Part shown: piece by piece, positions 1 through 6,031 of the stretch
Layout: every line of letters starts with the position of its first letter
How positions within the stretch are numbered: position 1 is the first letter of the stretch
From: Rubrimonas sp036735545
GTDB taxonomy: Bacteria; Pseudomonadota; Alphaproteobacteria; Rhodobacterales; Rhodobacteraceae
Direction: 5' to 3'
Assembly: GCA_036735545.1 (NCBI GenBank)
Contig: DAINOD010000121.1
Span: forward strand, 1 to 7,482
DNA length: 7,482 nucleotides
Notes under the pieces: model-generated
Told to the model about the DNA's origin: nothing
Databases searched by the model: none
The model's input: the letters and a program-made list of their open reading frames with translations, nothing else
Position numbers and translations under genes: made by a program

Positions 1-120
1 CAGGTCCACCTCAGACAAAAACCTGTCGCCGACCCGGTTGAAGACGCCGCCGAAGTCGTTGACGGAGAAGGGCGTCATGCCGTCGAACAGCACGGAAGAG
101 TTGAATTGAGCCATGGCCAT
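1..120 (-). CDS. N-terminus of an unidentified protein (partial)
   Basis: Forty codons are visible before the window edge. The peptide begins MAMAQFNSSVLFDGMTPF and continues through VNDFGGVFNRVGDRFL. I do not recognise the family. Three things support a real gene: 35 of 40 codons end in G or C, like the neighbours; a GAGAGA Shine-Dalgarno-like element lies just upstream; and an AT-rich leader precedes it. The start could be the ATG at 120 (4-5 bases after GAGAG) or the ATG at 114 (about 10 bases after), which would give MAQFNSS. The N-terminus has no positive charge followed by a hydrophobic stretch, so no Sec signal peptide or membrane anchor is seen. It is on the same strand as nadE, 147 bp downstream, but its own leader suggests separate transcription. 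A start of this kind would fit a cytoplasmic protein, or one exported without an N-terminal signal; that is only a guess. Confidence 0.7.
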   Translation of the reverse strand, partial: MAMAQFNSSVLFDGMTPFSVNDFGGVFNRVGDRFLSEVDL

Positions 121-160
121 TATTCTCTCGGTAGTACGAGACTAATTTGATTCTATATTG
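121..160 (-). promoter_or_regulatory. AT-rich leader with ribosome binding site and possible -10 element
   Basis: This is the most AT-rich stretch in an otherwise extremely GC-rich window. On the minus strand it carries TATAGA (157 to 152), a plausible sigma-70-type -10 hexamer about 32 bases before the ATG at 120. GAGAGA (129 to 124) lies at ribosome-binding distance. I could not find a good -35 hexamer at 16-18 bp spacing; a TTGCGC further upstream is about 30 bases away, too far. The ribosome binding site is fairly convincing and the promoter is only a candidate. Confidence 0.4.
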
Positions 161-223
161 TGGAGCGCTACCCGATGATCGATCGCTGCGCAAATCTTTC
201 TGGCCGTCGGGCGGTCCGATCCG

Positions 224-247
224 GCGCGGGCTGGCGGGCGCCCGCGC
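224..247 (-). terminator. GC-rich stem-loop downstream of nadE (weak terminator candidate)
   Basis: Perfect 8-bp GC-only arms (224-231 and 240-247) flank an 8-base loop, starting about 20 bases after the nadE stop. A 12-bp perfect palindrome (234-245) overlaps the right arm and could form an alternative fold. Position fits an end-of-transcript structure, but no run of U follows on the minus strand, so this is not a standard intrinsic terminator. In DNA this rich in GC such hairpins also arise by chance. Confidence 0.25.
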
Positions 248-267
248 GGCGGCGCGACGGCTGGTCG

Positions 268-2388
268 TCATTCCGGCCAGCCCGTCCCCTCCCGCAGCTC
301 CGCCAGCCACAGCGCCGCGTCGCCGTCCGCCGGCGCGCGCCAGTCGCCGCGGGGGCTGAGCGAGCCCCCGGAGCTGAGTTTCGGCCCGTTCGGCGCGACG
401 GAGCGCTTGAACTGGGCGAAGCCGAAGAAGCGCCGCAGGAAGACCTCCATCCAGCCCACGATCATCTCCAGATCGTAGGCCGCGCGCGCCTCAGGCCCGA
501 TCCCCTCGGGCCAGGCCCCTTCCCCCGCGTCGCGCCAGGCGCGCCACGCGAGCCAGGCCACCCGCGAGGGGCGCATGCCGTAGCGGGTGACGTGGAACAG
601 CGTGAAGTCCTGCAGCGCGTAGGGCCCCACCACGTCCTCGGTGCGCTGCGCCGGCCGGTCGCCGCCGCCGCCGCCGTCGCCGCCGGGCACGAGTTCGGGC
701 GATATCTCGGTCGCCAGCACCGCGCGCAGCACGCCCGAGGCCTCCGCGCCGAACGTCCCGCGCGCCGCGACCCAGCGGATCAGGTGCTGGATCAGCGTCT
801 TCGGCACCGAGGCGTTGACGTTGTAGTGGCTCATGTGGTCGCCCACCCCGTAGGTGGACCACCCCAGCGCCCCCTCGGACAGGTCGCCCGTGCCCAGCAC
901 GAGCCCGCCGCGGTGGCCCGCGACGCGGAACAGGAAGGACGTGCGCGCGCCCGCCTGCACGTTCTCGAAGGCCACGTCGTGGACGGGCGATCCGTCCGCC
1001 GCCGGGTGGCCGATGTCGGCCAGCATCAGCCGGCAGGCCGGCGTCATGTCCACCTCCGCCGCCGTCACCCCCAGCGCGCGCATCAGCGCCCAGGCCTGCG
1101 TCTTCGTCGCCGCCGAGGTGGCGAAGGCGGGCAGCGTGTAGGCGAGGATGTCCGCGCGCGGCCGGCCCAGCCGGTCCATCGCCTGCGCCGCCACCAGCAG
1201 CGCCTGCGTGCTGTCGAGCCCGCCCGACACCCCGATCACCACCTTGCCCACACCCGTCGCGGCGAGGCGCTGGCGCAGCCCGTCCACCTGGATCGCGTAG
1301 GCCTCGGCGCAGAGCGCGTCGCGCAGCGCAGGGTCGTCGGGGACGTAGGGAAAGCGCGGCACGGCGCGCCTCAACCCGATGTCGCCCTCCATCGGCGGGG
1401 CGAGCGTGAAGCGCACCCGCCGGAAGGGGGACGCGTTCTCGCGCGCGCAGGCGGCGAAGCTGTTGAGGCGCAGACGCTCCGCCTCGATCTTCTCGAGGTC
1501 GATGTCGGCCAGGATCAGCGTCTCGGCGTCCGCGAAACGCGCGCTCTCGGCCAGCAGCCGGCCGTCCTCGTAGACCATCGCCTGCCCGTCCCAGGCGAGG
1601 TCGGTGGTCGACTCCCCCCGCCCCGCCGCGGCGTAGAGATAGCCGCAGACCTGCCGCGCGGAGGCCACGCGGGCCAGCGCGTGGCGGTAGTCCGACTTGC
1701 CGATGGTCGCGTTGGAGGCCGACAGGTTCGCCACGACCGTCGCCCCCGCGAGGCACGCCCGCGCCGAGGGCGGGATCGCCACCCACGCGTCCTCGCAGAT
1801 CTCGCAGGCCAGCGCGAAGCGCGGCAGGTCCTGCGCCTCGAAGATCAGGTCCGTCCCGAACGGGACGATCTCGCCGCCCAGCCGGATCGCGTCGGCCCCC
1901 GCGGCCGCGGCGGGGGCGAAATGGCGCGTCTCGTAGAACTCCCGGTAGCCCGGCGGATAGGCCTTCGGGACCGCGCCCAGCACGCGGCCGCGGTGGATCG
2001 CCACGGCGCAGTTGTGCAGCCGCCCCGCAAGCCTCAGCGGCGCGCCGACCACGATCAGCGGCATGAGCCCCGCGGTCTCCGCCGCGAGCCGCGCGATCGC
2101 CGCCTCCGCCGCGTCGAGCAGCGCCGTCTGCTGCACGAGGTCGTCGATGGCGTAGCCGGTGACCGACAGCTCGGGCGTCGCCAGCAGCGCCGCGCGCTCG
2201 GCGTCGGCCCGGACGGCCAGCGCCGCGAGCCGCGCCCCGTTGGCGGCGGGGTCGGCCAGCCGGACGAAGGGCGCAGCCACCGCGACGCGCAGCATGCCCT
2301 GCGCGTAGGCGTTGAAGAACCGTGGCGGAGGCGCGACACCCGCCGCGGCGGCGCGCGGACGGTCCTGCGGGGCGGGGTCTGGCGGCAT
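268..2388 (-). CDS. nadE: Glutamine-dependent NAD+ synthetase
   Basis: NadE catalyses the last step of NAD synthesis in the cytoplasm: ATP activates deamido-NAD, which is amidated with ammonia from glutamine. The 706-residue product has the two-domain layout of the long Mycobacterium-type enzyme (about 680 aa). The N-terminal nitrilase-like glutaminase domain shows the Glu-Lys-Cys triad: E73 in TPELSVTGY, K142 in VPKAYPPGY and C198 in CEICEDAW. The spacing closely matches the M. tuberculosis enzyme. The C-terminal synthetase domain has the ATP pyrophosphatase loop SGGLDST (388-394), then LGTGDLSEGALGW (498-510), YNVNASVPKT and the terminal KRSVAPNGPK and SPRGDWRAP blocks. The ATG at 2388 is chosen because GGAGAG lies 6 bases upstream; the frame stays open for 99 more codons, but that part looks non-coding. 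About 20 proline- and alanine-rich residues precede the conserved FFNAYAQG. A glycine-rich insert lies at 569-576. It follows the phosphoribosyltransferase by 303 bp on the same strand. Confidence 0.96.
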   Translation of the reverse strand: MPPDPAPQDRPRAAAAGVAPPPRFFNAYAQGMLRVAVAAPFVRLADPAANGARLAALAVRADAERAALLATPELSVTGYAIDDLVQQTALLDAAEAAIARLAAETAGLMPLIVVGAPLRLAGRLHNCAVAIHRGRVLGAVPKAYPPGYREFYETRHFAPAAAAGADAIRLGGEIVPFGTDLIFEAQDLPRFALACEICEDAWVAIPPSARACLAGATVVANLSASNATIGKSDYRHALARVASARQVCGYLYAAAGRGESTTDLAWDGQAMVYEDGRLLAESARFADAETLILADIDLEKIEAERLRLNSFAACARENASPFRRVRFTLAPPMEGDIGLRRAVPRFPYVPDDPALRDALCAEAYAIQVDGLRQRLAATGVGKVVIGVSGGLDSTQALLVAAQAMDRLGRPRADILAYTLPAFATSAATKTQAWALMRALGVTAAEVDMTPACRLMLADIGHPAADGSPVHDVAFENVQAGARTSFLFRVAGHRGGLVLGTGDLSEGALGWSTYGVGDHMSHYNVNASVPKTLIQHLIRWVAARGTFGAEASGVLRAVLATEISPELVPGGDGGGGGDRPAQRTEDVVGPYALQDFTLFHVTRYGMRPSRVAWLAWRAWRDAGEGAWPEGIGPEARAAYDLEMIVGWMEVFLRRFFGFAQFKRSVAPNGPKLSSGGSLSPRGDWRAPADGDAALWLAELREGTGWPE

Positions 2389-2394
2389 GCGCGG

Positions 2395-2400
2395 CTCTCC
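2395..2400 (-). promoter_or_regulatory. Ribosome binding site of nadE
   Basis: The minus strand reads GGAGAG here, with a 6-base spacer before the ATG at 2388. This fixes the nadE start against the longer open frame and against the internal ATG in AQGMLRVA, which would remove the conserved FFNAY segment. Confidence 0.75.
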
Positions 2401-2556
2401 GGACGGGCGGACGCCCTCGCCGCAAGGCCTTAGGCGCCCCGCACCCGGCAGGCAAGCAGGCCTGCGACATCGGACGGCACTATCGCGACCGCCCGCTCCC
2501 ATCGGGGGCTCGCCAGCGCGCGCCAGCCCTTCGCAAAACAGCGCCCCCAACGCGCG

Positions 2557-2614
2557 CCCCAAGCCGCGCCAGACGCCGGCCGCGCGCGGCGACCGCGGCG
2601 CCAGACCCCAAGCC
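2557..2614. repeat. Two 9-bp direct repeats in swapped order
   Basis: CCCCAAGCC occurs at 2557-2565 and 2606-2614. GCGCCAGAC occurs at 2566-2574 and 2598-2606. The first pair is adjacent in the order A-B; the second overlaps by one base in the order B-A. All copies are in direct orientation. This could be the remains of local duplication and rearrangement, or chance in a skewed composition. Confidence 0.45.
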
Positions 2615-2634
2615 AAGGCCGACACGCCGCCATC

Positions 2635-2676
2635 CGCAGGAAACGGCGCGCAGGAAACCGCGCGCAGGAAACCGCA
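2635..2676. repeat. Tandem repeat, 14-bp unit, three copies
   Basis: Three head-to-tail units lie at 2635-2648, 2649-2662 and 2663-2676. The consensus is CGCAGGAAACCGCG; unit 1 has G for C at position 11 and unit 3 has A at the last position. The AGGAAAC core stands out because A-runs are rare here. The 14-bp period is not a multiple of three, which argues against coding. It starts 16 bp after the phosphoribosyltransferase stop. It may be a slippage-derived minisatellite, a set of protein-binding sites, or part of the transcript 3' end. Confidence 0.85.
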
Positions 2677-2691
2677 GGCTCCCACAGCCCC

Positions 2692-3348
2692 TCAGGCCGC
2701 CGCCCAGCCCCTCCCTTGCGGCCTCAGAAGGGGCGTCTCGAACACCCCGCAGACAGGCGGCGCGCCAACGCCAACACCCTCACGCCATCGGGCCGTCTGA
2801 AGCATCGCAGCGCCCAGAACAGAAGGGGTGACCCCGCCGCTGGCCAGCACCGCCAGCCCCGCGCGCATCGAGGCGCCGGTGCTGACGACGTCGTCGACCA
2901 GCGCCACGCGACGGCCCCGCAGCAGCGGCAGCATCCGCGGGTCGAGAAAGAGCCGCTTGCCCGGGCCGGGCGACGTGATGGACGCCATGTCCGCCGACAG
3001 CGCGTCGGCGTACCAGAACTTTCGCGACGTCCCGAGCGGCACGTATCGCCGATGCCCCAGCCGCTCGGCGACCGCGCGGGCGAGGCTCAGCCCTAGCGTC
3101 GGCAGGCCCGCGATCACCTCGGGCGCGTCCGGCCGCAACCGCTCCGCCAGCGCGTCGGCCAGCGCCGCTTCGACCACGAAGGACGCCTGGTTGAGGATCA
3201 GCGAGGCGAGCGCCTGGCCGCCGCCTGGCAGAACGCGGATCGGCAGGTGCAGCACCCGGCCGTCAGGCAGGCGCGCGGGATAGCGCGTGGTCCAGGGGGC
3301 GGGGTCGGGCGAGGCGTCGAAGTCCTGCCAGAAGGCGTGGGGCTCCAC
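2692..3348 (-). CDS. Type I phosphoribosyltransferase, probably purine salvage
   Basis: This 218-residue protein would transfer phosphoribose from PRPP to a nucleobase in the cytoplasm. The diagnostic PRPP-binding motif is ALVDDVVSTGAS (149-160), with the two acidic residues D152 and D153. Upstream, IAGLPTLGLSLA (79-90) is in the place of the pyrophosphate loop, and YVPLGTSRKFWY (102-113) is probably in the substrate region. It does not look like a full-length match to hypoxanthine or xanthine enzymes that I know, so the base is unassigned. Downstream of a nucleoside hydrolase and adenine deaminase, hypoxanthine or adenine is likely. The start is the GTG at 3348, 5 bp after the adenine deaminase stop, with a weak GGCGAG 8 bases upstream; no ATG lies close by in frame, and the longer open frame is a shadow of the adenine deaminase gene. 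The gene is probably translated as part of the same operon. The C-terminal residues after about 207 look variable. Confidence 0.88.
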   Translation of the reverse strand: MEPHAFWQDFDASPDPAPWTTRYPARLPDGRVLHLPIRVLPGGGQALASLILNQASFVVEAALADALAERLRPDAPEVIAGLPTLGLSLARAVAERLGHRRYVPLGTSRKFWYADALSADMASITSPGPGKRLFLDPRMLPLLRGRRVALVDDVVSTGASMRAGLAVLASGGVTPSVLGAAMLQTARWREGVGVGAPPVCGVFETPLLRPQGRGWAAA

Positions 3349-3353
3349 GGGGT

Positions 3354-5102
3354 CTACTCGCCGAGAATGGGGCTGGCGAGGAGGCGTCCCCCATGCGGGT
3401 CGGCGACCCCCCTGTCGGTCTGGTGCGGCCCCGCGTTGCAGGCGAGCGTCGCGCCCACCAGCGCCTTGAAGGTGAGGTAGGGCGGCTCCCACGTCGCCAC
3501 GGCGTCCATCGCGCGGCGAACCGCCTCGAACCCCGCGGCGACGTCCGCCAGCGGCGCGGCCGACACCAGCCCCGCGACCGGCAGCGGCAGCAGCGCCGTC
3601 ACCGCGCCCCCCTGCGCCACCGCCATGCCGCCGCCCCCGGCGATCAGGGCGTTGGCTGCGGCGGCCATGTCGGCGGGGTCGTGGCCGAACACGGTCAGGT
3701 TGTGGCTGTCGTGGCTGACGGTCGTGGCGAAGGCGCCGCGCCAGGCGCCCCAGCCGGTCAGAAACCCGAGCGCCGGTCGCGCCGGCCCGCGGCCGTGGCG
3801 GTGGATGACCGCGATGGTGGTCACGTCCGGCGGCGGCGCTAGGCGGCCGGCCACCACCGGCAGGGTCCGCTCGCCCCATTGCGTGAAGCGCGGTCGGTCG
3901 ATCGTGGCGACGCGCGCCTGCGCGCCAGGCGCGGCGAGCGCGAAGTCGTCCGGCGCGAGCGGCGCGAGCCGCATCGATGCGCCGAGCGGACCGGGATCGG
4001 TCTGGCCGCAGGGGCCCGGCGCGGCGCCGTCGCGCAGGACGTGGACCGCGCGGAAGGTCTCCAGACTGTCGACCAGCGCGAGGTCGGCCCGTCGCCCCGG
4101 CGCGATCAGCCCGAGGTCGGGTCGCCCGAGATGGCGCGCCGCGTTGAGCGTGGCGGCCTGAAGGGCGCGCAGCGGGTCCAGCCCATGCCGGACAAGGGCG
4201 CGCAGCGTCTCGTCAACCGAGCCGCGGTCGCGCAGATCGTCCGGGAACACGTCGTCCGAGCACAGCGTCACGGTCGGCGGCATCGCCGGCAGCGCCTGCA
4301 GCGCCCGGGCGAAGTCCGGCAGCAGATAGGGATGGGAGCCGCGCAACTCGATGGTCAGCCCGGCGGCGAGCTTCTCCAGCAGGTCGTCGGCGGAGACCAG
4401 TTCATGGTCGGTCGCGACCCCCGCCGCCGCATAGGCCTGCAACGACGCCCCGGAAAGGCTGCGGGCATGGCCGCAGACCGGCTTGCCGCTCTCCAGCCCC
4501 GCCTGCACGACGCCCGCCATCCGCGCGCTCCGCCCGATCACGCCGGCCATGTCCATCACCTCCGCCAGCCCCGCTATGGCGGGCCGCGCCAGCAGGGCGG
4601 CCACCGCCTCGGGGCCGAGATCGGCGCCGGCTGTCTCGAAGCCGGGCGCCGAGGGCACGCAGGAGGGCGCGAGCACCAGATGACGCAGGGGCGTGGCGGC
4701 GGCGGCGGCGAGCGCCCAGTCGATCCCTGCGACGCCGGCGACATTGGCGAACTCGTGGGGGTCCCAGACCACGGTGGTCACGCCGCGCGCCAATACGGCG
4801 GCCGCATAGGTGGCGGGGGCGACCATCGAGCTCTCGACATGCATGTGCGTGTCGATAAGCCCCGGCGCGAGCGCCAGCCCCGTGGCGTCGAGGGTCTCCG
4901 CCGCATCCCGCCGCGCGGCCGGGGCGTGGACCGACGCGATCAGCGGCCCGACGAGGCCGACATCGGCCGCGCGGAGCCGCCCCGTCAGCACGCATGCGAC
5001 CCGCGCGCCGCGGATCAGGCGGTCGAAGGGCGCGTCGCCGCGGGCGGCGGCGACGGCGCGGTCGCGCAGGGCGCGGTCGTTGAGGTCCTGCGGCTCGGTC
5101 AT
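3354..5102 (-). CDS. ade: Adenine deaminase (Ade family, amidohydrolase fold)
   Basis: The enzyme hydrolyses adenine to hypoxanthine and ammonia in the cytoplasm. At 582 residues it has the family length (about 580-590). The amidohydrolase metal motif is DTHMHVESS (84-92; H86, H88), followed by WDPHEFANV (113-121), LAEVMDM (179-185; E181), CGHARSLSG (210-218; H212), TDHELVS (231-237; H233) and LCSDDVFPDDL (280-290; D283, D284). The C-terminal domain holds the family block TVSHDSHNLTVFG (461-473), an IAGGGGMAV stretch and LTFKALVGATLACN (543-556). All the metal and catalytic positions I know for the family seem present, so the enzyme should be active. The ATG at 5102 overlaps the nucleoside hydrolase stop as ATGA. 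No strong Shine-Dalgarno is visible, so translation is probably coupled. The gene places base deamination directly after base release and before PRPP-dependent salvage. Confidence 0.95.
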   Translation of the reverse strand: MTEPQDLNDRALRDRAVAAARGDAPFDRLIRGARVACVLTGRLRAADVGLVGPLIASVHAPAARRDAAETLDATGLALAPGLIDTHMHVESSMVAPATYAAAVLARGVTTVVWDPHEFANVAGVAGIDWALAAAAATPLRHLVLAPSCVPSAPGFETAGADLGPEAVAALLARPAIAGLAEVMDMAGVIGRSARMAGVVQAGLESGKPVCGHARSLSGASLQAYAAAGVATDHELVSADDLLEKLAAGLTIELRGSHPYLLPDFARALQALPAMPPTVTLCSDDVFPDDLRDRGSVDETLRALVRHGLDPLRALQAATLNAARHLGRPDLGLIAPGRRADLALVDSLETFRAVHVLRDGAAPGPCGQTDPGPLGASMRLAPLAPDDFALAAPGAQARVATIDRPRFTQWGERTLPVVAGRLAPPPDVTTIAVIHRHGRGPARPALGFLTGWGAWRGAFATTVSHDSHNLTVFGHDPADMAAAANALIAGGGGMAVAQGGAVTALLPLPVAGLVSAAPLADVAAGFEAVRRAMDAVATWEPPYLTFKALVGATLACNAGPHQTDRGVADPHGGRLLASPILGE

Positions 5103-6031
5103 CGCGCCATGCCGCGGGCTTCGGTCAGGGCGCCGAGGCAGAGGGCGCGGACGGCGGCGACGTCGAGGTCGGCGACGATCTCGGCGTTGGCCTCGCCCCC
5201 CGCCACCCGCGTCTCGACCACGGTGCGCCCGCGCGTCTGGCGCCCGGCGAGCTCCATGTCGAGCCGCACGCCGCGGAAGGCGAACAGGTCGGGCCGCAGC
5301 ACGGCGGCGGCCGCGACGGGGTCGTAGAGCGCCATCGACGGGCGGCCGCGCTCCAGCGCGATGTCGAGGTAGCCGCCCAGCAGATCCGCCAGCAGCGACG
5401 CCCGGGGATGCCCGCCTTGGCGCACCGCGGCCACGTCGGTCTCGTCGATCTGGACGCGACGGCAGGCGTCGAGGTCGATCATCCGCACCGGCACGCGGCG
5501 CGCGAGCAGCACCGACAGCGCCTCCGGGTCGGCCAGCGCGTTGAACTCCGCCGACGCGGTGTGGTTGCCGCTGGTGACGCCGCCGCCCATCCAGACGACA
5601 CGGGCGATCCGGGGCAGAAGGTCCGGCCGAACCAGCGCCAGCACGGCCAGGTTCGTGAGCGGCCCCAGCGCCAGGACGGTCGCCGCCTCCTGCCCGGAGA
5701 GCCAAGCCGCCATCGCGGCGACGGCGTCTGCGGGCGCGACGTCGGGCGCGTCGGGGAGGGTCTCGCCGCGGGAGCGGATCCCGCTCGCGCCCAGAAAGGC
5801 GGCGGCGTCGAGCGTGCCGCCCAGCAGCGCCTCGGAGGCCCCGGCGTGAAGCGGCATGGTCCAGCCGAACGCCGCCGCCGCGCCGACGGCGTTGCGCCGC
5901 ACCTGATCCAGCGACGCCACGCCATGGCACAGCGAGAGACCCGCGACCGGAAGCGCGCGCGACAGCGCCAGCAGCGCGAAGACGTCGTCGCCGCTCATGT
6001 CGCTGTCGACCCAGAGCGCAGGCCGCGCCAT
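5099..6031 (-). CDS. Inosine/uridine-type nucleoside hydrolase, divergent active site
   Basis: Family members cleave the N-glycosidic bond of ribonucleosides to base and ribose using a bound calcium ion. The 310-residue length is typical. The calcium-binding aspartate pattern is kept in VDSDMSGDD (8-16; D9, D11, D15, D16), as are SLDQVRRNA (40-48), LGPLTNLA (122-129), WMGGG (147-151), GNHTASAEFN (155-164; N156, E162, N164) and the final aspartate in LYDPV (D237). Several positions differ from the Crithidia enzyme: the usual DPG is DMS, the ribose-contacting Asn near residue 39 aligns with a non-Asn, and the catalytic His of the HD pair is Tyr236. It is probably a real hydrolase with shifted specificity, though reduced activity is possible. 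The ATG at 6031 overlaps the ATPase stop as TGATG and has GGGGGA 4 bases upstream; an adjacent GTG at 6034 sits too close to that site. Its place after an importer and before adenine deaminase suggests an adenine-containing nucleoside as substrate. Confidence 0.9.
   Translation of the reverse strand: MARPALWVDSDMSGDDVFALLALSRALPVAGLSLCHGVASLDQVRRNAVGAAAAFGWTMPLHAGASEALLGGTLDAAAFLGASGIRSRGETLPDAPDVAPADAVAAMAAWLSGQEAATVLALGPLTNLAVLALVRPDLLPRIARVVWMGGGVTSGNHTASAEFNALADPEALSVLLARRVPVRMIDLDACRRVQIDETDVAAVRQGGHPRASLLADLLGGYLDIALERGRPSMALYDPVAAAAVLRPDLFAFRGVRLDMELAGRQTRGRTVVETRVAGGEANAEIVADLDVAAVRALCLGALTEARGMAR

Larger units (their letters stand above)
2389..2691. other. 303-bp gene-free spacer between the phosphoribosyltransferase gene and nadE
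   Basis: No convincing gene lies here on either strand; open frames crossing it translate to low-complexity Pro/Arg/Ala/Gly sequence. It holds a triple 14-bp tandem repeat (2635-2676), two 9-bp direct repeats in swapped order (2557-2614), an 8-bp palindrome AAGGCCTT (2424-2431), a 10-bp palindrome GCAGGCCTGC (2456-2465) and the nadE ribosome binding site. I see no clear -35/-10 pair, no intrinsic terminator with a T-run, and no riboswitch I can recognise. It is long enough for a separate nadE promoter, with the palindromes 36-77 bases before the start as possible operator sites, but that is conjecture. Confidence 0.6.

Noticed and set aside
11..310. 99-codon minus-strand frame over the left spacer
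   Set aside because: It overlaps the end of nadE and competes with the frame starting at 120, which has host codon bias and a ribosome binding site.
160..2433. Long plus-strand open frame of about 757 codons opposite nadE
   Set aside because: It is the antisense shadow of nadE. Its translation is Arg/Ala/Gly/Pro-rich with no domain, and the minus-strand frame has all NadE motifs. Long antisense frames are expected in DNA this GC-rich.
491..2470. Second long minus-strand open frame overlapping nadE
   Set aside because: It is out of frame with the recognised NadE protein and gives low-complexity Arg/Gly/Ala sequence.
2649..2676. CRISPR-like array in the spacer
   Set aside because: The units are 14 bp and directly adjacent with no spacers, so this is a simple tandem repeat.
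2389..2685. 99-codon N-terminal extension of NadE
   Set aside because: The family starts near FFNAY, a good ribosome binding site precedes the ATG at 2388, and the upstream frame crosses the 14-bp tandem repeat, whose period does not keep frame.
2677..2689. Small hairpin GGCT...AGCC just after the phosphoribosyltransferase stop, as a terminator
   Set aside because: The stem is only 4 bp and no T-run follows.
2312..2831. Plus-strand small proteins spanning the spacer before nadE
   Set aside because: Two overlapping frames are both Pro/Arg/Ala-rich, neither has a convincing start or ribosome binding site, and both run into genes on the other strand.
3349..3879. N-terminal extension of the phosphoribosyltransferase into ade
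   Set aside because: It overlaps the conserved C-terminal domain of adenine deaminase and encodes low-complexity sequence. The GTG at 3348 fits operon spacing.
5103..5930. N-terminal extension of adenine deaminase across the nucleoside hydrolase gene
   Set aside because: The frame is open, but it lies entirely within another recognised gene and is low complexity. The ATG at 5102 with ATGA overlap gives the family's normal length.
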